This document shows positions 1-12,262 of a stretch of DNA of 64,000 nucleotides, in pieces. The position numbers and the translations under genes are program-made. The first letter of the stretch is position 1. Every line of letters starts with the position of its first letter. Source of the stretch: Vibrio pectenicida. GTDB taxonomy: Bacteria; Pseudomonadota; Gammaproteobacteria; Enterobacterales; Vibrionaceae. The notes under the pieces are model-generated. The model searched no databases. It worked only from the letters and a program-made list of their open reading frames with translations, and was not told the origin of the DNA. The DNA is taken from the NCBI GenBank assembly GCA_024347015.1, contig AP024889.1, forward strand, positions 2,232,001 through 2,296,000, given 5' to 3'.

Positions 1-1261
1 CACGGCTGGAATATTTAAATTGGGTAAGTTTATCCGAATCGTGCCACATCCAGTGATGATTGGCTTCGTTAATGGTTTAGCGATTGTCATCTTCCTAGCT
101 CAATTAGGCCAATTTAAAGCACCTGATATCAATGGTATACTCACTTGGCTACCCCAAGACCAAATGATGCTCATGCTTGGTTTGGTTGCTTTAACAATGG
201 CAATCATTCACTTTTTACCCAAACTTACCACTTCAGTCCCATCATCACTTGTCGCCATTGTAACCGTCACAGCCTTAGTCGTAGGCTTGGACTTGGAAAC
301 TCGCACTGTTGTTGACTTTCTGCGCACTATGTCTGGAGACGATCAAGCGACTCTAGCAGGTTCTTTACCCACTTTCTCATTACCTATGATTCCATTGAAT
401 CTGGAGACTCTGCAAATCATTTTGCCTTACGCTATTATTCTTTCAGCTATTGGCCTTATCGAATCTCTCTTAACACTGACAGTACTCGACGAAATGACTA
501 ATACACGCGGGCAATCAAATCGGGAGTGTATCGGTCAAGGCATGGCGAATATTACCTGTTCGGTATTTGGCGCCATGGGTGGTTGTGCGATGATTGGGCA
601 ATCAATGATCAATGTAAATTCTGGTGGACGAGGTCGTCTCTCTGGTATTGTTGCTGCAAGTGCCCTGCTCATATTCATTTTATTTGCTTCAGCACTCATC
701 GAGATGATCCCTCTTGCCGCACTTGTGGGAGTGATGTTTATGGTTGTTGTCGGCACCTTTGAGTGGGCAACCTTTAAACTAGCTCGTCGCGTACCAAAAC
801 AGGACTTCTTTGTAATCGTTCTCGTGACGGTTGTTACTGTTTTAACTGATCTTGCTATTGCTGTTGGAATCGGCGTCATCGCATCGGCTCTGATGTTCGC
901 TTGGCAACATGCAAAACACATTTATGCAGAAACTGCCGTTAATACCGAAGGGTCAAAAGTGTATAAGATCCACGGGCCAATTTTCTTTGGTTCTACTGCT
1001 AACTTTCTCGAGTTATTTGATGCTAATAATGATCCAGTGGACATCATTGTTGACTTTGCAGACTCAAGAGTTACGGATCACTCAGCCATCGAAGCCATCG
1101 AGACACTGGCTGAAAGGTATTCCTCTGTCGGGAAAACGCTACATTTACGTCATTTAAGCCCAGACTGCCGTAAATTACTCGATAAAGCTGGAAGCTTAGT
1201 GGAGATAAACGTCAAAGAAGATCCTAGCTATAAAGTAGCAACTGATGTACTAGCAGGTTAA
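1..1261 (+). CDS. SulP family inorganic anion transporter, 5' truncated by window edge
   Basis: The reading frame is open from base 2 with no stop, so the gene begins outside the window; the TTG at 20 is internal. About 419 residues are visible. They hold the later membrane helices of the sulfate-transporter domain (hydrophobic segments around [19 protein letters not shown] and [26 protein letters not shown]) and a C-terminal cytoplasmic STAS domain over roughly the last 110 residues ([17 protein letters not shown], then [20 protein letters not shown]). SulP proteins move sulfate, bicarbonate or other anions across the inner membrane, often coupled to Na+ or H+. The substrate cannot be read from sequence. 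It ends at a strong bidirectional terminator facing rnd. Confidence 0.9.
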   Translation, partial: TAGIFKLGKFIRIVPHPVMIGFVNGLAIVIFLAQLGQFKAPDINGILTWLPQDQMMLMLGLVALTMAIIHFLPKLTTSVPSSLVAIVTVTALVVGLDLETRTVVDFLRTMSGDDQATLAGSLPTFSLPMIPLNLETLQIILPYAIILSAIGLIESLLTLTVLDEMTNTRGQSNRECIGQGMANITCSVFGAMGGCAMIGQSMINVNSGGRGRLSGIVAASALLIFILFASALIEMIPLAALVGVMFMVVVGTFEWATFKLARRVPKQDFFVIVLVTVVTVLTDLAIAVGIGVIASALMFAWQHAKHIYAETAVNTEGSKVYKIHGPIFFGSTANFLELFDANNDPVDIIVDFADSRVTDHSAIEAIETLAERYSSVGKTLHLRHLSPDCRKLLDKAGSLVEINVKEDPSYKVATDVLAG

Positions 1262-1264
1262 TCC

Positions 1265-1305
1265 AAGAAGGGCTTTCAAATGAAAGCCCTTCTTTAATTT
1301 TCTTT
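1265..1305. terminator. Bidirectional intrinsic terminator between sulP and rnd
   Basis: Perfect 14-bp inverted repeat (AAGAAGGGCTTTCA at 1265-1278, complement at 1281-1294) followed by a T-rich tract on the plus strand. It lies between two convergent genes and can serve both. Confidence 0.85.
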
Positions 1306-2470
1306 AGAGAAGCTTATTCAATTTTTCACCAAGCAGATCCAAACGCCAACCCTGCATTACATCAGGTATCTGGGCTGGATCTCGATTCTTCTTCCAAACC
1401 CAACTAATAATTTGATTTAGCTGCTTTTTAGATGCAAGAAACTCACTCGCTAAGCCCGATGATTGCGACACTTTTTTGACTTCATCTTTAAGCACCTTAA
1501 ATTTCTGTTTATAACTTGGCATATCCATTAAACGTTCAATTTTGTTCGGGTAGTTTTCACCAGACTGCATTCGTGCAGATTTCACGATTGATATGATTCT
1601 TGCGCTGTGTCGATCAACTGAACGGCTATCTAGCCCTTCACATCCCATGCTTTCTTTGCTTTGTAGCCCCAATTTGGCAATGGTAAGTAGATCATTTTCT
1701 TTGAATATAAAATTCAAAGCTAAATCACGGCGTATTGCTTCTTTGTACCTCCATGCTGCTAGAGGTTGCAAAATTGCCAACTCTTTTGGTTTCAGCTGCC
1801 AAGCTCCTTTAATATCAAGATAAACAATCTCAGGATCAATGTTTTTTATACGTTTGGCTGCCAATAAATCGCTTTCTTGCTGTGCTGCTTCCCACCAGCC
1901 TGATTGGTTAATAGCAGCAAACAACTTTTCATATAATGGCAGCAAATAAAAAACATCCGCAGCAGCATATTCAAGCTGCTTGTTGGTTAGTGGTCTCGCT
2001 AACCAATCAGTACGAGACTCACTTTTGTCTAGTTCAATACCTAGATACGATTCAACTAGAGCCGCAAAACCTGTCGATAGGCCATGGCCCAAAAATGCAG
2101 CCATTATTTGAGTATCCACCATTGGGTAAGGAAGACAGTTGAAACTGTTTTTAAATACTTCCAGATCCTCTCCACAAGCATGTAGTACTTTAAGCACTGA
2201 TGTGTCAAGCAAAAGTGCATTAAAAGCCGACATATCGTCAATTACAGTCGGATCAATTAGACAAAGTTGCTTACCATCATATAACTGAATAAGCCCAAGT
2301 AGTGGGTAAAATGTACGAGTCCTTACAAACTCTGTATCCAACATAACAAAGTCAGCTTTTCTTGCCTGCTGACACACTGTATTTAACTGTTCTGATTGGG
2401 TAATGATTTGATAATCCACAACACTCTCACTGTGAGTATTAAGGTGTGTTGCCATTGATTTTGAATGCAT
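1304..2470 (-). CDS. rnd: Ribonuclease D
   Basis: A 388-residue 3'-to-5' exoribonuclease that trims tRNA precursors and other small stable RNAs. The DEDD nuclease signatures are visible: LDTEFVRTRTFYP near the N terminus (Exo I), HACGEDLEVF (Exo II) and YAAADVFYLLPLY (Exo III), followed by an HRDC region (LAAWRYKEAIRRD). Length matches the E. coli enzyme (375). I chose the ATG at 2470 because AGGG lies 7 bases upstream; a GTG at 2476 and later starts are possible. It sits downstream of fadD as in E. coli (tsaB-yeaY-fadD-rnd), separated by about 137 bases, so it may have its own promoter. Confidence 0.93.
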   Translation of the reverse strand: MHSKSMATHLNTHSESVVDYQIITQSEQLNTVCQQARKADFVMLDTEFVRTRTFYPLLGLIQLYDGKQLCLIDPTVIDDMSAFNALLLDTSVLKVLHACGEDLEVFKNSFNCLPYPMVDTQIMAAFLGHGLSTGFAALVESYLGIELDKSESRTDWLARPLTNKQLEYAAADVFYLLPLYEKLFAAINQSGWWEAAQQESDLLAAKRIKNIDPEIVYLDIKGAWQLKPKELAILQPLAAWRYKEAIRRDLALNFIFKENDLLTIAKLGLQSKESMGCEGLDSRSVDRHSARIISIVKSARMQSGENYPNKIERLMDMPSYKQKFKVLKDEVKKVSQSSGLASEFLASKKQLNQIISWVWKKNRDPAQIPDVMQGWRLDLLGEKLNKLL

Positions 2471-2607
2471 CAACACGCCCTAGAGTCTATAAATAAAAAT
2501 GCCGACTGATTATAGCCGGCACTTTATCACCAATGTCCACTTATTCTCTGCAATGCCATTTTACAGACTAAATAGCTAAATATTTGGTTCTCTTTTTATA
2601 TTTGAAT

Positions 2608-4296
2608 TTAGCTAACTTTATCGAGTTTTGCATCATTCTCTTCACGCAAAATACGCCGTAATATCTTACCAACATTCGTTTTCGGTAATTCGTTTTTGAA
2701 TTCGACCAGCTTAGGTACCTTATAACCTGTCATATGTTCACGGCAATGAGCAATTACCTCGTCTTTAGTCAAGCTAGAATCTTTCTTTACGACAAAGACC
2801 TTGACAACTTCCCCAGAAACCTCATGAGGCTGACCTATGGCGGCGACCTCCAAAACTTTACCATGCAATGCAACGACATCTTCAATTTCATTTGGGTAAA
2901 CATTAAAGCCAGATACTAAAATCATATCTTTCTTACGATCAACAATGTGGATCAGGCCTTGTTCATCAAACTTGACTATATCACCCGTTGATAGCCAACC
3001 ATCAGCATTAATTACTTCTTTTGTCGCTTCTGGTCGCTGCCAGTACCCTTGCATCACCTGAGGACCACGCACTTGAAGCTCCCCTACCTGTGTATTAGGT
3101 AGTTCATTCCCTTGCTCATCAACGATACGAACATCAGTTGAAGGCACAGCTACCCCAATAGCACCTGTGTATTCTCCCATATCATGCGGATTAACGGTTA
3201 CCAAGGGAGAGCATTCGGTTAGTCCATAACCTTCAAAAAGATGAATACCTGTCGTTTTCTTCCATTGTTCTGCTACACCTCTCTGCACAGCCATTCCACC
3301 GCCGATAGCCAATTTTAATTGGCTAAAATCAAGTTCGTGAAAATCTTCATTATTCAGTAGTGCATTGAACAAAGTATTAACACCTGTTAGTGCCGTGAAG
3401 TGATTTTTCTTTAGTTCTTTGACAAAGCCAGGTATATCTCGTGGATTTGTAATTAGCAGGTTACTACCCCCGAACTCTAAGAATAATAAGCAATTTACCG
3501 TTAAAGCAAAGATATGATAAAGAGGGAGGGCGGTGACTACCACTTCCCTACCCTCATCAAGAACAGGGCCATACATACCTTTAGCTTGCATTATATTAGC
3601 GATCATATTTCTATGAGTCAGAATGGCACCCTTTGCAACTCCAGTTGTCCCACCCGTATATTGTAAAAATGCAATATCATCTCCAGACATGAAAGGCTTA
3701 ACGTATTGGAGACGGCGACCTTTGTGTAAGGCCTTTCGCATTGAAATCGCACCAGGTAAGTCATACTTAGGCACCATACCCTTAACGTACTTCACAACAA
3801 AATCAACCAAAGTTCCTTTTGCTCGTGGAAGCATCTGGCCTAAACTGGTTAACACCACATGTTTGACCAATGTTCTATTTACTACCTGTTCAAGAGTATT
3901 AGCAAAATTTGAAACTATGACAATTGCTTTAGCCCCTGAGTCATTTAACTGATGCTCTAATTCACGCGGTGTATAAAGAGGATTTACATTGACGGCTATT
4001 AGGCCAGCTCGTAACACACCAAATAAAGCAACAGGATATTGCAAGAGATTGGGCATCATCAAAGCAACCCGGTCACCCTTCTTAAGTTTTAGTTCATTCT
4101 GTAGGTATGCAGAAAAAGCTCGGCTGCGCTCTTCAAGTTTACGGAAAGTCATTACCGAGCCCATATTAATGAAAGCTGGTTGATCTGCAAACTTGTGCAC
4201 CGACTGTTCAAACATTTCTACTAGAGACGGGTATTGCTCTGGATTGATGTGCTCTGGCACATCACTAGGATAACGAGATAACCAAGGTTTATCCAC
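2608..4296 (-). CDS. fadD: Long-chain fatty acid--CoA ligase FadD
   Basis: Acyl-CoA synthetase of 562 residues that activates imported long-chain fatty acids with ATP and CoA at the inner face of the cytoplasmic membrane, feeding beta-oxidation. Adenylate-forming motifs are clear: the P-loop [12 protein letters not shown], the GYGLTECSP motif, and the fatty-acyl signature DGWLSTGDI with [17 protein letters not shown] chose the GTG at 4296 ([10 protein letters not shown]) because GAGGAG lies 7 bases upstream and the length then equals E. coli FadD (561). The frame is open further upstream to 4356, but those residues are not expected. It works with FadL (54434-55687), VolA and FadH elsewhere in the window. 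No convincing FadR operator was seen just upstream. Confidence 0.95.
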   Translation of the reverse strand: MDKPWLSRYPSDVPEHINPEQYPSLVEMFEQSVHKFADQPAFINMGSVMTFRKLEERSRAFSAYLQNELKLKKGDRVALMMPNLLQYPVALFGVLRAGLIAVNVNPLYTPRELEHQLNDSGAKAIVIVSNFANTLEQVVNRTLVKHVVLTSLGQMLPRAKGTLVDFVVKYVKGMVPKYDLPGAISMRKALHKGRRLQYVKPFMSGDDIAFLQYTGGTTGVAKGAILTHRNMIANIMQAKGMYGPVLDEGREVVVTALPLYHIFALTVNCLLFLEFGGSNLLITNPRDIPGFVKELKKNHFTALTGVNTLFNALLNNEDFHELDFSQLKLAIGGGMAVQRGVAEQWKKTTGIHLFEGYGLTECSPLVTVNPHDMGEYTGAIGVAVPSTDVRIVDEQGNELPNTQVGELQVRGPQVMQGYWQRPEATKEVINADGWLSTGDIVKFDEQGLIHIVDRKKDMILVSGFNVYPNEIEDVVALHGKVLEVAAIGQPHEVSGEVVKVFVVKKDSSLTKDEVIAHCREHMTGYKVPKLVEFKNELPKTNVGKILRRILREENDAKLDKVS

Positions 4297-4406
4297 GATA
4301 ACACTCCTCGAAATAAGCTGGCTGTTGTCGATAAAACACCGCATGTTAATAAGCAAGCATTACAACACAAGCAAGCAGCCAGAGCACGAAAGGCTCAAAC
4401 GCTTGT

Positions 4407-5264
4407 TTAAATTTTGTTAACTAAAGCAAAAATCAGATCAGATACTCTAGAAGGAGCTTGTAGGTGACAATGATGGCCACCTTCAACTGTAACAATTTCA
4501 ATTAATTGTCGCTCTCCTTGCTGTTTTTTCTTCAGATAAGGAAAACCTTTTTCACCTAAAACAACCAAGTGAGGGCAAGTAATCTGCTGTCGAATCGACT
4601 GAGCATGTCGATGGGACATCCGGTACAAAGACTGACTTTGTAACTTTTCATCATGATGCCATTGCCAACCTTCTGTCGTTTTCTTTAGGCCTCTTAATAC
4701 AATAGGCTTGATAAGTTCAGCAGGAATTTGGTTAATCTTAGATCTAACTTCAATGGCATCATCTTGTGACAAAAATGCTCGACTCGGTCTATTGCGAATT
4801 CTCTGGCGGCTCAAGACTCCTTCTCTCAAACGAGAGACGGTTTGGCTACTATCTTCGGACAAAGGTCCGCGTCCTTCTATCTCAACTAATCCATTAATTT
4901 GCTCAGGGAAAGCAGCACTATAGCAACTTGAAATCAAAGCACCAAGCGAATGACCGACTAACACCAACCTATTTGGCGATAAATCAGACAAAAATTGATA
5001 TATATCGTCAATATGATCATGAAATGGGTAAAAATTATTGCCCAACTTATGACTAGATTTACCGTGGCCTGAAAGGTCTATTGCACAGAGGTGAAGAGTA
5101 GGATCCATATCATGCAACGCTCTCATCACAGACTCAAAGCTAGCCGCATTGTCCAACCACCCATGTATAAATACCACTGAGCGTTTTGCTAAATGACTGT
5201 AACCGCATTCAACAGCGGTCAAATAGCCTTCAGATAGGGAATACCGAGTATCTCTTAATCTCAT
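4407..5264 (-). CDS. Alpha/beta hydrolase
   Basis: A 285-residue alpha/beta-hydrolase fold protein. The oxyanion-hole HGW motif (VVFIHGWLDNAASF), the nucleophile elbow LVGHSLGALIS and a late histidine in VEGGHHCHL form the expected Ser-Asp-His framework. Substrate is unknown; esters or thioesters are possible given the neighbours fadD and slp. The ATG at 5264 overlaps the stop of the upstream slp-like gene by four bases (ATGA), indicating translational coupling, and AAGAAG lies upstream. The frame extends back to 5333 inside slp, but that extension is not credible. The gene is absent between yeaY and fadD in E. coli, so it is an addition in this lineage. Confidence 0.88.
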   Translation of the reverse strand: MRLRDTRYSLSEGYLTAVECGYSHLAKRSVVFIHGWLDNAASFESVMRALHDMDPTLHLCAIDLSGHGKSSHKLGNNFYPFHDHIDDIYQFLSDLSPNRLVLVGHSLGALISSCYSAAFPEQINGLVEIEGRGPLSEDSSQTVSRLREGVLSRQRIRNRPSRAFLSQDDAIEVRSKINQIPAELIKPIVLRGLKKTTEGWQWHHDEKLQSQSLYRMSHRHAQSIRQQITCPHLVVLGEKGFPYLKKKQQGERQLIEIVTVEGGHHCHLQAPSRVSDLIFALVNKI

Positions 5265-5818
5265 TTTACTTCTTGGATAACCACTCCTTGCTGAGTACCT
5301 CGGATAATTTCTCGACAATAAAGACCGCGACAAGAATATTTACTGGGACCAAAATCATTGTGGATAACAACACGTTCCTCAATTCTCCACAAGTGGTAGC
5401 TTTTCACTTTCATCACCGGAAAATCGTAGCTATAGTCACCAACCGTCGCAGTTTCTTGACGGTCACTATCACCAAGTAAAGTAATCAAACGACCTTCAGC
5501 GAACTTTACAGGGTCAGCAAAACCTTCTAAATATCCCACGAAACGCCCTTGGGGCTCTTGATTTATATCTGGTTTACCACTTGAACCAATCGGCAAGTTA
5601 ACCACTTCGATTCTGGTCTTATTTTTTAGGTTTTTTACACTCGCAATCACACCTCCTAAACGAAGTTCCTGTGTGACATCAAGTGTTGCATTCCAAGCTG
5701 AATAATTGGTTTGTAGGTTCTGGTTAGTCGATACCAAGCCCTCAGGCAAAGTACTACAGGCACCGATTCCAAATAGCAAAAAAGCCAGTACAGAAAATTT
5801 AAATATTTTTGATTTCAT
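5261..5818 (-). CDS. Slp/YeaY family outer-membrane lipoprotein
   Basis: A 185-residue lipoprotein. The N terminus MKSKIFKFSVLAFLLFGIGAC is a type II signal peptide whose lipobox ends in GIGAC, so the mature protein starts at a lipidated Cys. The rest fits the Slp family (starvation-inducible lipoprotein; E. coli YeaY occupies the same place between tsaB and fadD). Function is not well defined; these proteins are tied to envelope and stationary-phase stress. I chose the ATG at 5818 because it begins the signal peptide; the frame is open to 5857, overlapping the next gene. It belongs to the tsaB-orf-slp-hydrolase run. Confidence 0.85.
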   Translation of the reverse strand: MKSKIFKFSVLAFLLFGIGACSTLPEGLVSTNQNLQTNYSAWNATLDVTQELRLGGVIASVKNLKNKTRIEVVNLPIGSSGKPDINQEPQGRFVGYLEGFADPVKFAEGRLITLLGDSDRQETATVGDYSYDFPVMKVKSYHLWRIEERVVIHNDFGPSKYSCRGLYCREIIRGTQQGVVIQEVK

Positions 5819-5837
5819 AGCTAATCTATCAACAATG

Positions 5838-6140
5838 TTAAATATAAAGATCGACACCCAAGAGTTGCGATAACTCCTCTCGTTTCGATTGATTCATCAC
5901 ATCCATATACTCTTGCAGTGCTTTTCTTCCTTGTCCTTCAGGAAAATCATACTGCAGTTGAGCCTTATGAATATCTGACTCGTGAACATGACGGATGGAC
6001 TGTGCCACTGCATTAGCCACTTTGCTTGGCTGTCCAACAGATGGATTATCCTGAGATTTTTTTACTCCGCCTTTTGTTCCAGTTTTATTGGCTTTGTTGG
6101 GCCCTGAAACTGATGGAGGTAATCCATTAATAGAAACCAT
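5838..6140 (-). CDS. Conserved hypothetical small protein in the tsaB-slp operon
   Basis: A 100-residue protein of unknown function. The first half is low-complexity and rich in Gly, Pro, Ser, Lys and Asn (probably disordered). The second half, from about residue 40, looks helical and amphipathic (VANAVAQSIRHVHESDIHKA, then EYMDVMNQSKREELSQLL). No signal peptide or membrane segment. It lies 20 bases after tsaB and about 20 before slp on the same strand, so co-transcription is likely. I do not recognise the family with certainty. Confidence 0.7.
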   Translation of the reverse strand: MVSINGLPPSVSGPNKANKTGTKGGVKKSQDNPSVGQPSKVANAVAQSIRHVHESDIHKAQLQYDFPEGQGRKALQEYMDVMNQSKREELSQLLGVDLYI

Positions 6141-6160
6141 ACTCTCCGTCTTGTAACCTC

Positions 6161-6862
6161 TTATTCTCTACCAGGTAGCTTCTTCCATGCAACTTTGTCA
6201 CGTAAATAGACAGGGCTTGCATCTTCAACAGTGACTATATTATCCTTTTCAAATTCAAATTTTGCCAACAAAGCAATATCTTCAGCATCAGGGTACAATG
6301 CATTTCCTTGAATCACTTCAAACTGAACTTTGTCTAGTTCATCTGGATATGCGCCCCAACCGGTTCCAGCTTTCATCCAAGTAAAATCATCTGCTTGACT
6401 GTTATCAGCTAGTATAGCTGGTGGAATAACTACTTCTTCATCAATAGAGCACCAAGTGCCATCTTCTTGACGTGCAAATCGTCCCCAATAAACTTCACTC
6501 ATCCGAGCGTCAATTGCACAAGCAACATGGGTTGCTCCCATATTACGAAAACTACCTTGTGCCATCGCTTGTAAAGTTGAAATACCAATCATCGGGAGTT
6601 CAGCTCCAAACGCTAAACCTTGTGCAATACCGATGCCAATACGCACTCCTGTAAAACTACCTGGACCACGCCCATATGCCAGAGCATCTAGGTCAGTTAG
6701 CCTAAGACCAGCTTCTTTTAGTACTTCATCCACCATTGGCAGAATTTTTTTAGTGTGATCGCGTGGTGCTACTTGTCTGCGAACATAGACACAATCGTTA
6801 ACAAGTAGTGCAACAGAACAATTTTCTGTCGCAGTATCTAAGGCGAGAATTTTTGCGCTCAT
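6161..6862 (-). CDS. tsaB: tRNA threonylcarbamoyladenosine biosynthesis protein TsaB
   Basis: A 233-residue ASKHA-fold protein that scaffolds TsaD and TsaE for t6A37 modification of ANN-decoding tRNAs in the cytoplasm. N-terminal [15 protein letters not shown] and the [26 protein letters not shown] segment are hallmarks of the family; length matches E. coli TsaB (231). It starts 12 bases after the yoaA stop, an arrangement shared with other gammaproteobacteria, and leads into the small orf, slp and hydrolase genes. Confidence 0.95.
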   Translation of the reverse strand: MSAKILALDTATENCSVALLVNDCVYVRRQVAPRDHTKKILPMVDEVLKEAGLRLTDLDALAYGRGPGSFTGVRIGIGIAQGLAFGAELPMIGISTLQAMAQGSFRNMGATHVACAIDARMSEVYWGRFARQEDGTWCSIDEEVVIPPAILADNSQADDFTWMKAGTGWGAYPDELDKVQFEVIQGNALYPDAEDIALLAKFEFEKDNIVTVEDASPVYLRDKVAWKKLPGRE

Positions 6863-6874
6863 TGGTTTCTCTAA

Positions 6875-8800
6875 CTATTCGTTTGTTTCTGATATTTGTA
6901 CAAGGAAATCCTGCACGACTCCTAAATCCCGAGTTCGAGGAATGGGCGGTAAGCTGGCAAGAAATACCCCACCGTAATCACGAGTGACCAAGCGATTATC
7001 ACAAATGATCAACGCACCTTTATCTCTCTCATCACGGATCAAACGCCCAACGCCCTGTTTCAACGTAATTACCGCTTCTGGTAACTGAACCTGAGAGAAT
7101 GGCTGACCACCTTTTAACTGGCAATCCTCTATTCTCGCCTTTAGTAAGGGATCATCCGGAGCAGTAAAAGGCAACTTGTCGATAATAACACAGCTAAGGG
7201 CATCACCTCTAACATCAATCCCTTCCCAAAATGCTCCTGTTGCGACGAGTAAAGCGTTACCCAACTCCATAAACTCTTTTAGTGTTCTCTGTTTACTTGT
7301 CTCACCTTGCATTAGCACTGGAATAGATAAAGTATTGCGAAACCTCTCCCCCAGTTCCTTCATCATACTGTGAGAAGTACAAAGAAAAAAGCATCGCCCT
7401 TGGTTCTTCTCGATAACAGGTCCTAGCATAGAGGCTAACTTATCTGCCATTTGAGGACTGTTGGGTTCAGGCAAGTAGCGAGGAACACATAACCTTGCTT
7501 GGCTTTGGTAATCGAACGGGCTAGCAAGCACTAATTCCATATCTGGATGCAAACCAAGCCGAGACGTGAAATGCTCAAAATCACCTCTAACTTCAAGCGT
7601 AGCCGACGTAAATACCCATGCGCCACTCGCCTGTTCGATCTGCTCTTTAAATTTTTCTGCAACCGACAAAGGCGTAATATGTAAACAAAAATGACGCGGA
7701 GTAGTCTCATACCAGTATGAGTATCCCGTTATAGAAACGTCACAAACTCTAACTAGACGCGCTTGGATAGTACTCGCCCGATCATAGGCTGTGTCCAGCA
7801 ATTGACTTCGGCCAAGCGCTAATTTGAGTACATCAAGGCAAAAATCCAGTGTATCACGCAGGCGTTGAAGCTCTTTTTTAATAGCAGGGGACGCTAACGC
7901 TTCACGCCAGTTACCTCGAAAACTTGTTTCCCCCAAAGTGATTCTGAGGTCCATTGCACTTTGCAACAACTTCTCGCCCACTTTTTGCAACTGGCGCATA
8001 TCTTTCGCTTCTGTTCGATAACCTATTTCTATGTCCTTAGATAATTCTTGGATCTGACGACTGGACAAAGACTGCCCAAAATAATGGCTAGCGATATCAG
8101 GTAACTGATGCGCTTCATCGAATATAAAAATTTCAGCTTCAGGAATTAATTCTCCAAAACCCGTTTCTTTTATTGCCAAGTCCGCCAAAAATAGATGATG
8201 ATTTACCACTACCACATCAGCATCCATCGCTTTTTTGCGAGCTTTAAGAACAAAACAATCTTGGTAGCTAGAACACTCTTTCCCCAAACAATTATCATTA
8301 GTTGAAGTAATGGTTGGTATAACTAAGCTGTCTTCCGCAATTTCGTTACACTCGCCAAGATCACCGCTTTTTGTTTCACTTGACCAAGCTCGTACTTTAA
8401 CCAATTGACTAAGTAGAACGGTATCGGCACGATCACTATGGCTTTCAACCATTTGTCGGCTTAAACGGTCAAGACATAAATAGTTAGCTCGACCTTTTAA
8501 AAGTGCAACCTGGCCACAAAAACCAAGAGCATCAATCATTAAGGGTAGATCTCGATGAAATAATTGCTCTTGAAGGTTTTTTGACCCAGTACTAATAATC
8601 GTTTTTTTACCACTTTGAAGTGCTGGCACGAGGTAAGCAAAAGTTTTACCGGTTCCTGTACCAGCTTCAATCACCATTTGCTGGTTAGCCTGAATCGCAG
8701 CAGAAATTGCTTCAGCCATTTCCAACTGAGCTTTTCTAGGTTGAAAGCCTTGGATTACTTTGCCTAAAGCACCATCGGCAGAAAAAGTCTTTGAAATCAT
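6875..8800 (-). CDS. yoaA: ATP-dependent DNA helicase YoaA (DinG/XPD-like)
   Basis: Superfamily 2 iron-sulfur helicase of about 641 residues. Walker A EAGTGTGKTFAYL, the four-cysteine Fe-S region (Cys in NYLCLDRL, GECNEIAED, NCLGKECSSYQDCF), DEAH box IFDEAHQLPD and the C-terminal motif VITLKQGVGRLIRD are all present. E. coli YoaA acts with the clamp-loader subunit HolC in repair of replication damage. The ATG at 8800 is the most likely start; two TTG codons precede it in frame and no strong ribosome binding site is visible for any of them. First gene of the yoaA-tsaB run. Confidence 0.92.
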   Translation of the reverse strand: MISKTFSADGALGKVIQGFQPRKAQLEMAEAISAAIQANQQMVIEAGTGTGKTFAYLVPALQSGKKTIISTGSKNLQEQLFHRDLPLMIDALGFCGQVALLKGRANYLCLDRLSRQMVESHSDRADTVLLSQLVKVRAWSSETKSGDLGECNEIAEDSLVIPTITSTNDNCLGKECSSYQDCFVLKARKKAMDADVVVVNHHLFLADLAIKETGFGELIPEAEIFIFDEAHQLPDIASHYFGQSLSSRQIQELSKDIEIGYRTEAKDMRQLQKVGEKLLQSAMDLRITLGETSFRGNWREALASPAIKKELQRLRDTLDFCLDVLKLALGRSQLLDTAYDRASTIQARLVRVCDVSITGYSYWYETTPRHFCLHITPLSVAEKFKEQIEQASGAWVFTSATLEVRGDFEHFTSRLGLHPDMELVLASPFDYQSQARLCVPRYLPEPNSPQMADKLASMLGPVIEKNQGRCFFLCTSHSMMKELGERFRNTLSIPVLMQGETSKQRTLKEFMELGNALLVATGAFWEGIDVRGDALSCVIIDKLPFTAPDDPLLKARIEDCQLKGGQPFSQVQLPEAVITLKQGVGRLIRDERDKGALIICDNRLVTRDYGGVFLASLPPIPRTRDLGVVQDFLVQISETNE

Positions 8801-8938
8801 CAACAAGAAAATACGGGGGTAAGATAAGATAAACGGAGATTATGTCAGGTTCATTAGAGGGATGCGAACTAATTAAAGCACAAGTATTCTTACCCGCCTT
8901 AATATCTGTGAGACGGGTTGAATTATTTGTATAAGCAC

Positions 8939-9139
8939 TCAACGTCGATTCAAATAACGCGACAACCAAGCAGGCCCTTCAAAGTCATTTTGGCCATCAG
9001 TCATTGCACGAACGGCTTCACTCGGCGAAGCTTTGTTTTCCCACATTTCGTTGAGAAGTTCTTCATTCAGTTCTTGATCACCAAGTAGTGCACTCACTCT
9101 TTCCGAATACAACTTGCGTGCGAGTAGATCTCTATCCAT
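8939..9139 (-). CDS. Small conserved hypothetical protein
   Basis: A 66-residue soluble protein of unknown function, starting MDRDLLARKLYSERVSALLG and ending in ARG-rich SRYLNRR. The ATG at 9139 has AAGGTGG five bases upstream, which decides it over a GTG at 9148. Charged, mostly helical, no signal peptide. It lies upstream of yoaA on the same strand, about 140 bases away, and divergent from purU. The good ribosome site and clean helical composition argue that it is a real gene. Confidence 0.7.
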   Translation of the reverse strand: MDRDLLARKLYSERVSALLGDQELNEELLNEMWENKASPSEAVRAMTDGQNDFEGPAWLSRYLNRR

Positions 9140-9166
9140 ATGTACCACCTTTTGGGCTGAGATCTG

Positions 9167-9224
9167 GCAGTTTCAATAAAAATTTATCAAACCAAACGGT
9201 TAACTAGGATTAATAGTTGAAACT
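9167..9224. repeat. Inverted repeat upstream of purU copy 1
   Basis: Perfect 9-bp arms CAGTTTCAA (9167-9175) and TTGAAACTG (9216-9224) separated by 40 bases, in the divergent region between the small hypothetical gene and purU. The spacing of about five helical turns would suit a looping dimeric regulator, but the repeat could be chance; no known box is matched. Confidence 0.35.
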
Positions 9225-9334
9225 GACACAACATTAGGATAATTGTAGCTGATATTATTCAGGCTGCTTGTTTGTTTGGCCCAAAACATTAATTTCATAC
9301 CACAAAAAAAATAATTCACGGAAATTTTAACCCA

Positions 9335-10168
9335 ATGGAAAAGAAAATACTGCTAACTCACTGCAAAGATGCTTCAGGGCTTATATCTAAAGTCACTAAC
9401 ATCTGCTACAAGCATCAGCTTAATATTATTCACAACAACGAATTTGTCGACAATACGAGTGGTCACTTTTTCATGCGTACCGAGCTACAGGGGTACTTTA
9501 ACGACAATATACTCCTTAACGAACTTGACCAAGCTTTGCCGCAAGGCGCGTCACGAAAGTTAATCGGTCCTAATCGGAAACGTATATTAGTTATGGTAAC
9601 AAAGGAAGCACATTGTCTTGGTGATATTCTGATGAAAAGCTACGATGGCAGCCTAAATGTCGATATTGCCGCTGTAGTAGGTAACTACGATACACTTCAG
9701 TGTCTAACTGAGAAATTTGACATACCCTACCATCATGTCTCACATGTAGGATTAGATAGAGAAGAACATGAGCAAAAGCTGCTTGAAATTATCGAGCAGT
9801 ATAATGCAGATTATCTTGTTCTAGCTAAATACATGCGAGTGCTAACTCCACCTTTTGTTGAAAAATACCACCATAAAATCATTAATATCCACCACAGTTT
9901 CCTACCTGCATTCATTGGCGCTAAACCCTATCAGCAAGCGTATGATAGAGGTGTGAAAATAATTGGTGCAACTGCACATTTTGTTACTAACGACCTCGAT
10001 GAAGGCCCGATCATCAAACAAGATGTCATCCCTGTAGACCATAATTTTAGTGCGCAAGATATGGCGCAAGCAGGTCGTGATGTAGAGAAAAGCGTATTGA
10101 GTAAAGCCCTAAATAAAGTGATTAATGATCATGTTTTTGTGTTTGGAAACAAAACTGTAATACTCTGA
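9335..10168 (+). CDS. purU: Formyltetrahydrofolate deformylase PurU, copy 1
   Basis: Hydrolyses 10-formyl-THF to formate and THF, balancing the one-carbon pool and supplying formate for PurT. Of 277 residues (E. coli 280), about 1-85 form an N-terminal ACT-type regulatory domain (LLTHCKDASGLISKVTNICY). The rest is a formyltransferase fold with the catalytic Asn-His of IINIHHSFLPAF and the Asp of ATAHFVTNDLDEGPII. Start ATG at 9335 matches the family N terminus. A second, divergent purU lies at 61255-62127 next to sox genes; this stand-alone copy, in a core region, is the more likely housekeeping one. Confidence 0.93.
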   Translation: MEKKILLTHCKDASGLISKVTNICYKHQLNIIHNNEFVDNTSGHFFMRTELQGYFNDNILLNELDQALPQGASRKLIGPNRKRILVMVTKEAHCLGDILMKSYDGSLNVDIAAVVGNYDTLQCLTEKFDIPYHHVSHVGLDREEHEQKLLEIIEQYNADYLVLAKYMRVLTPPFVEKYHHKIINIHHSFLPAFIGAKPYQQAYDRGVKIIGATAHFVTNDLDEGPIIKQDVIPVDHNFSAQDMAQAGRDVEKSVLSKALNKVINDHVFVFGNKTVIL

Positions 10169-10188
10169 GCAATAAATTTGAACACAAC

Positions 10189-10225
10189 ATATGAAGACCT
10201 CATTAGTAAGGTCTTCATATTTAAA
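10189..10225. terminator. Bidirectional terminator between purU and fadH
   Basis: Perfect 12-bp arms (ATATGAAGACCT at 10189-10200 and its complement at 10209-10220) with an 8-base loop, between convergent genes. T-run is short on both sides. Confidence 0.75.
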
Positions 10226-10232
10226 GGTAATT

Positions 10233-12251
<2,019 letters not shown>

Positions 12252-12262
12252 TTATTATCATT

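Noticed and set aside
4297..4406. Possible FadR operator upstream of fadD (AGCTGGCTGTTGTCG near 4315)
   Set aside because: Only the left half resembles the FadR core; the right half does not match, unlike the sites at fadH and fadL.
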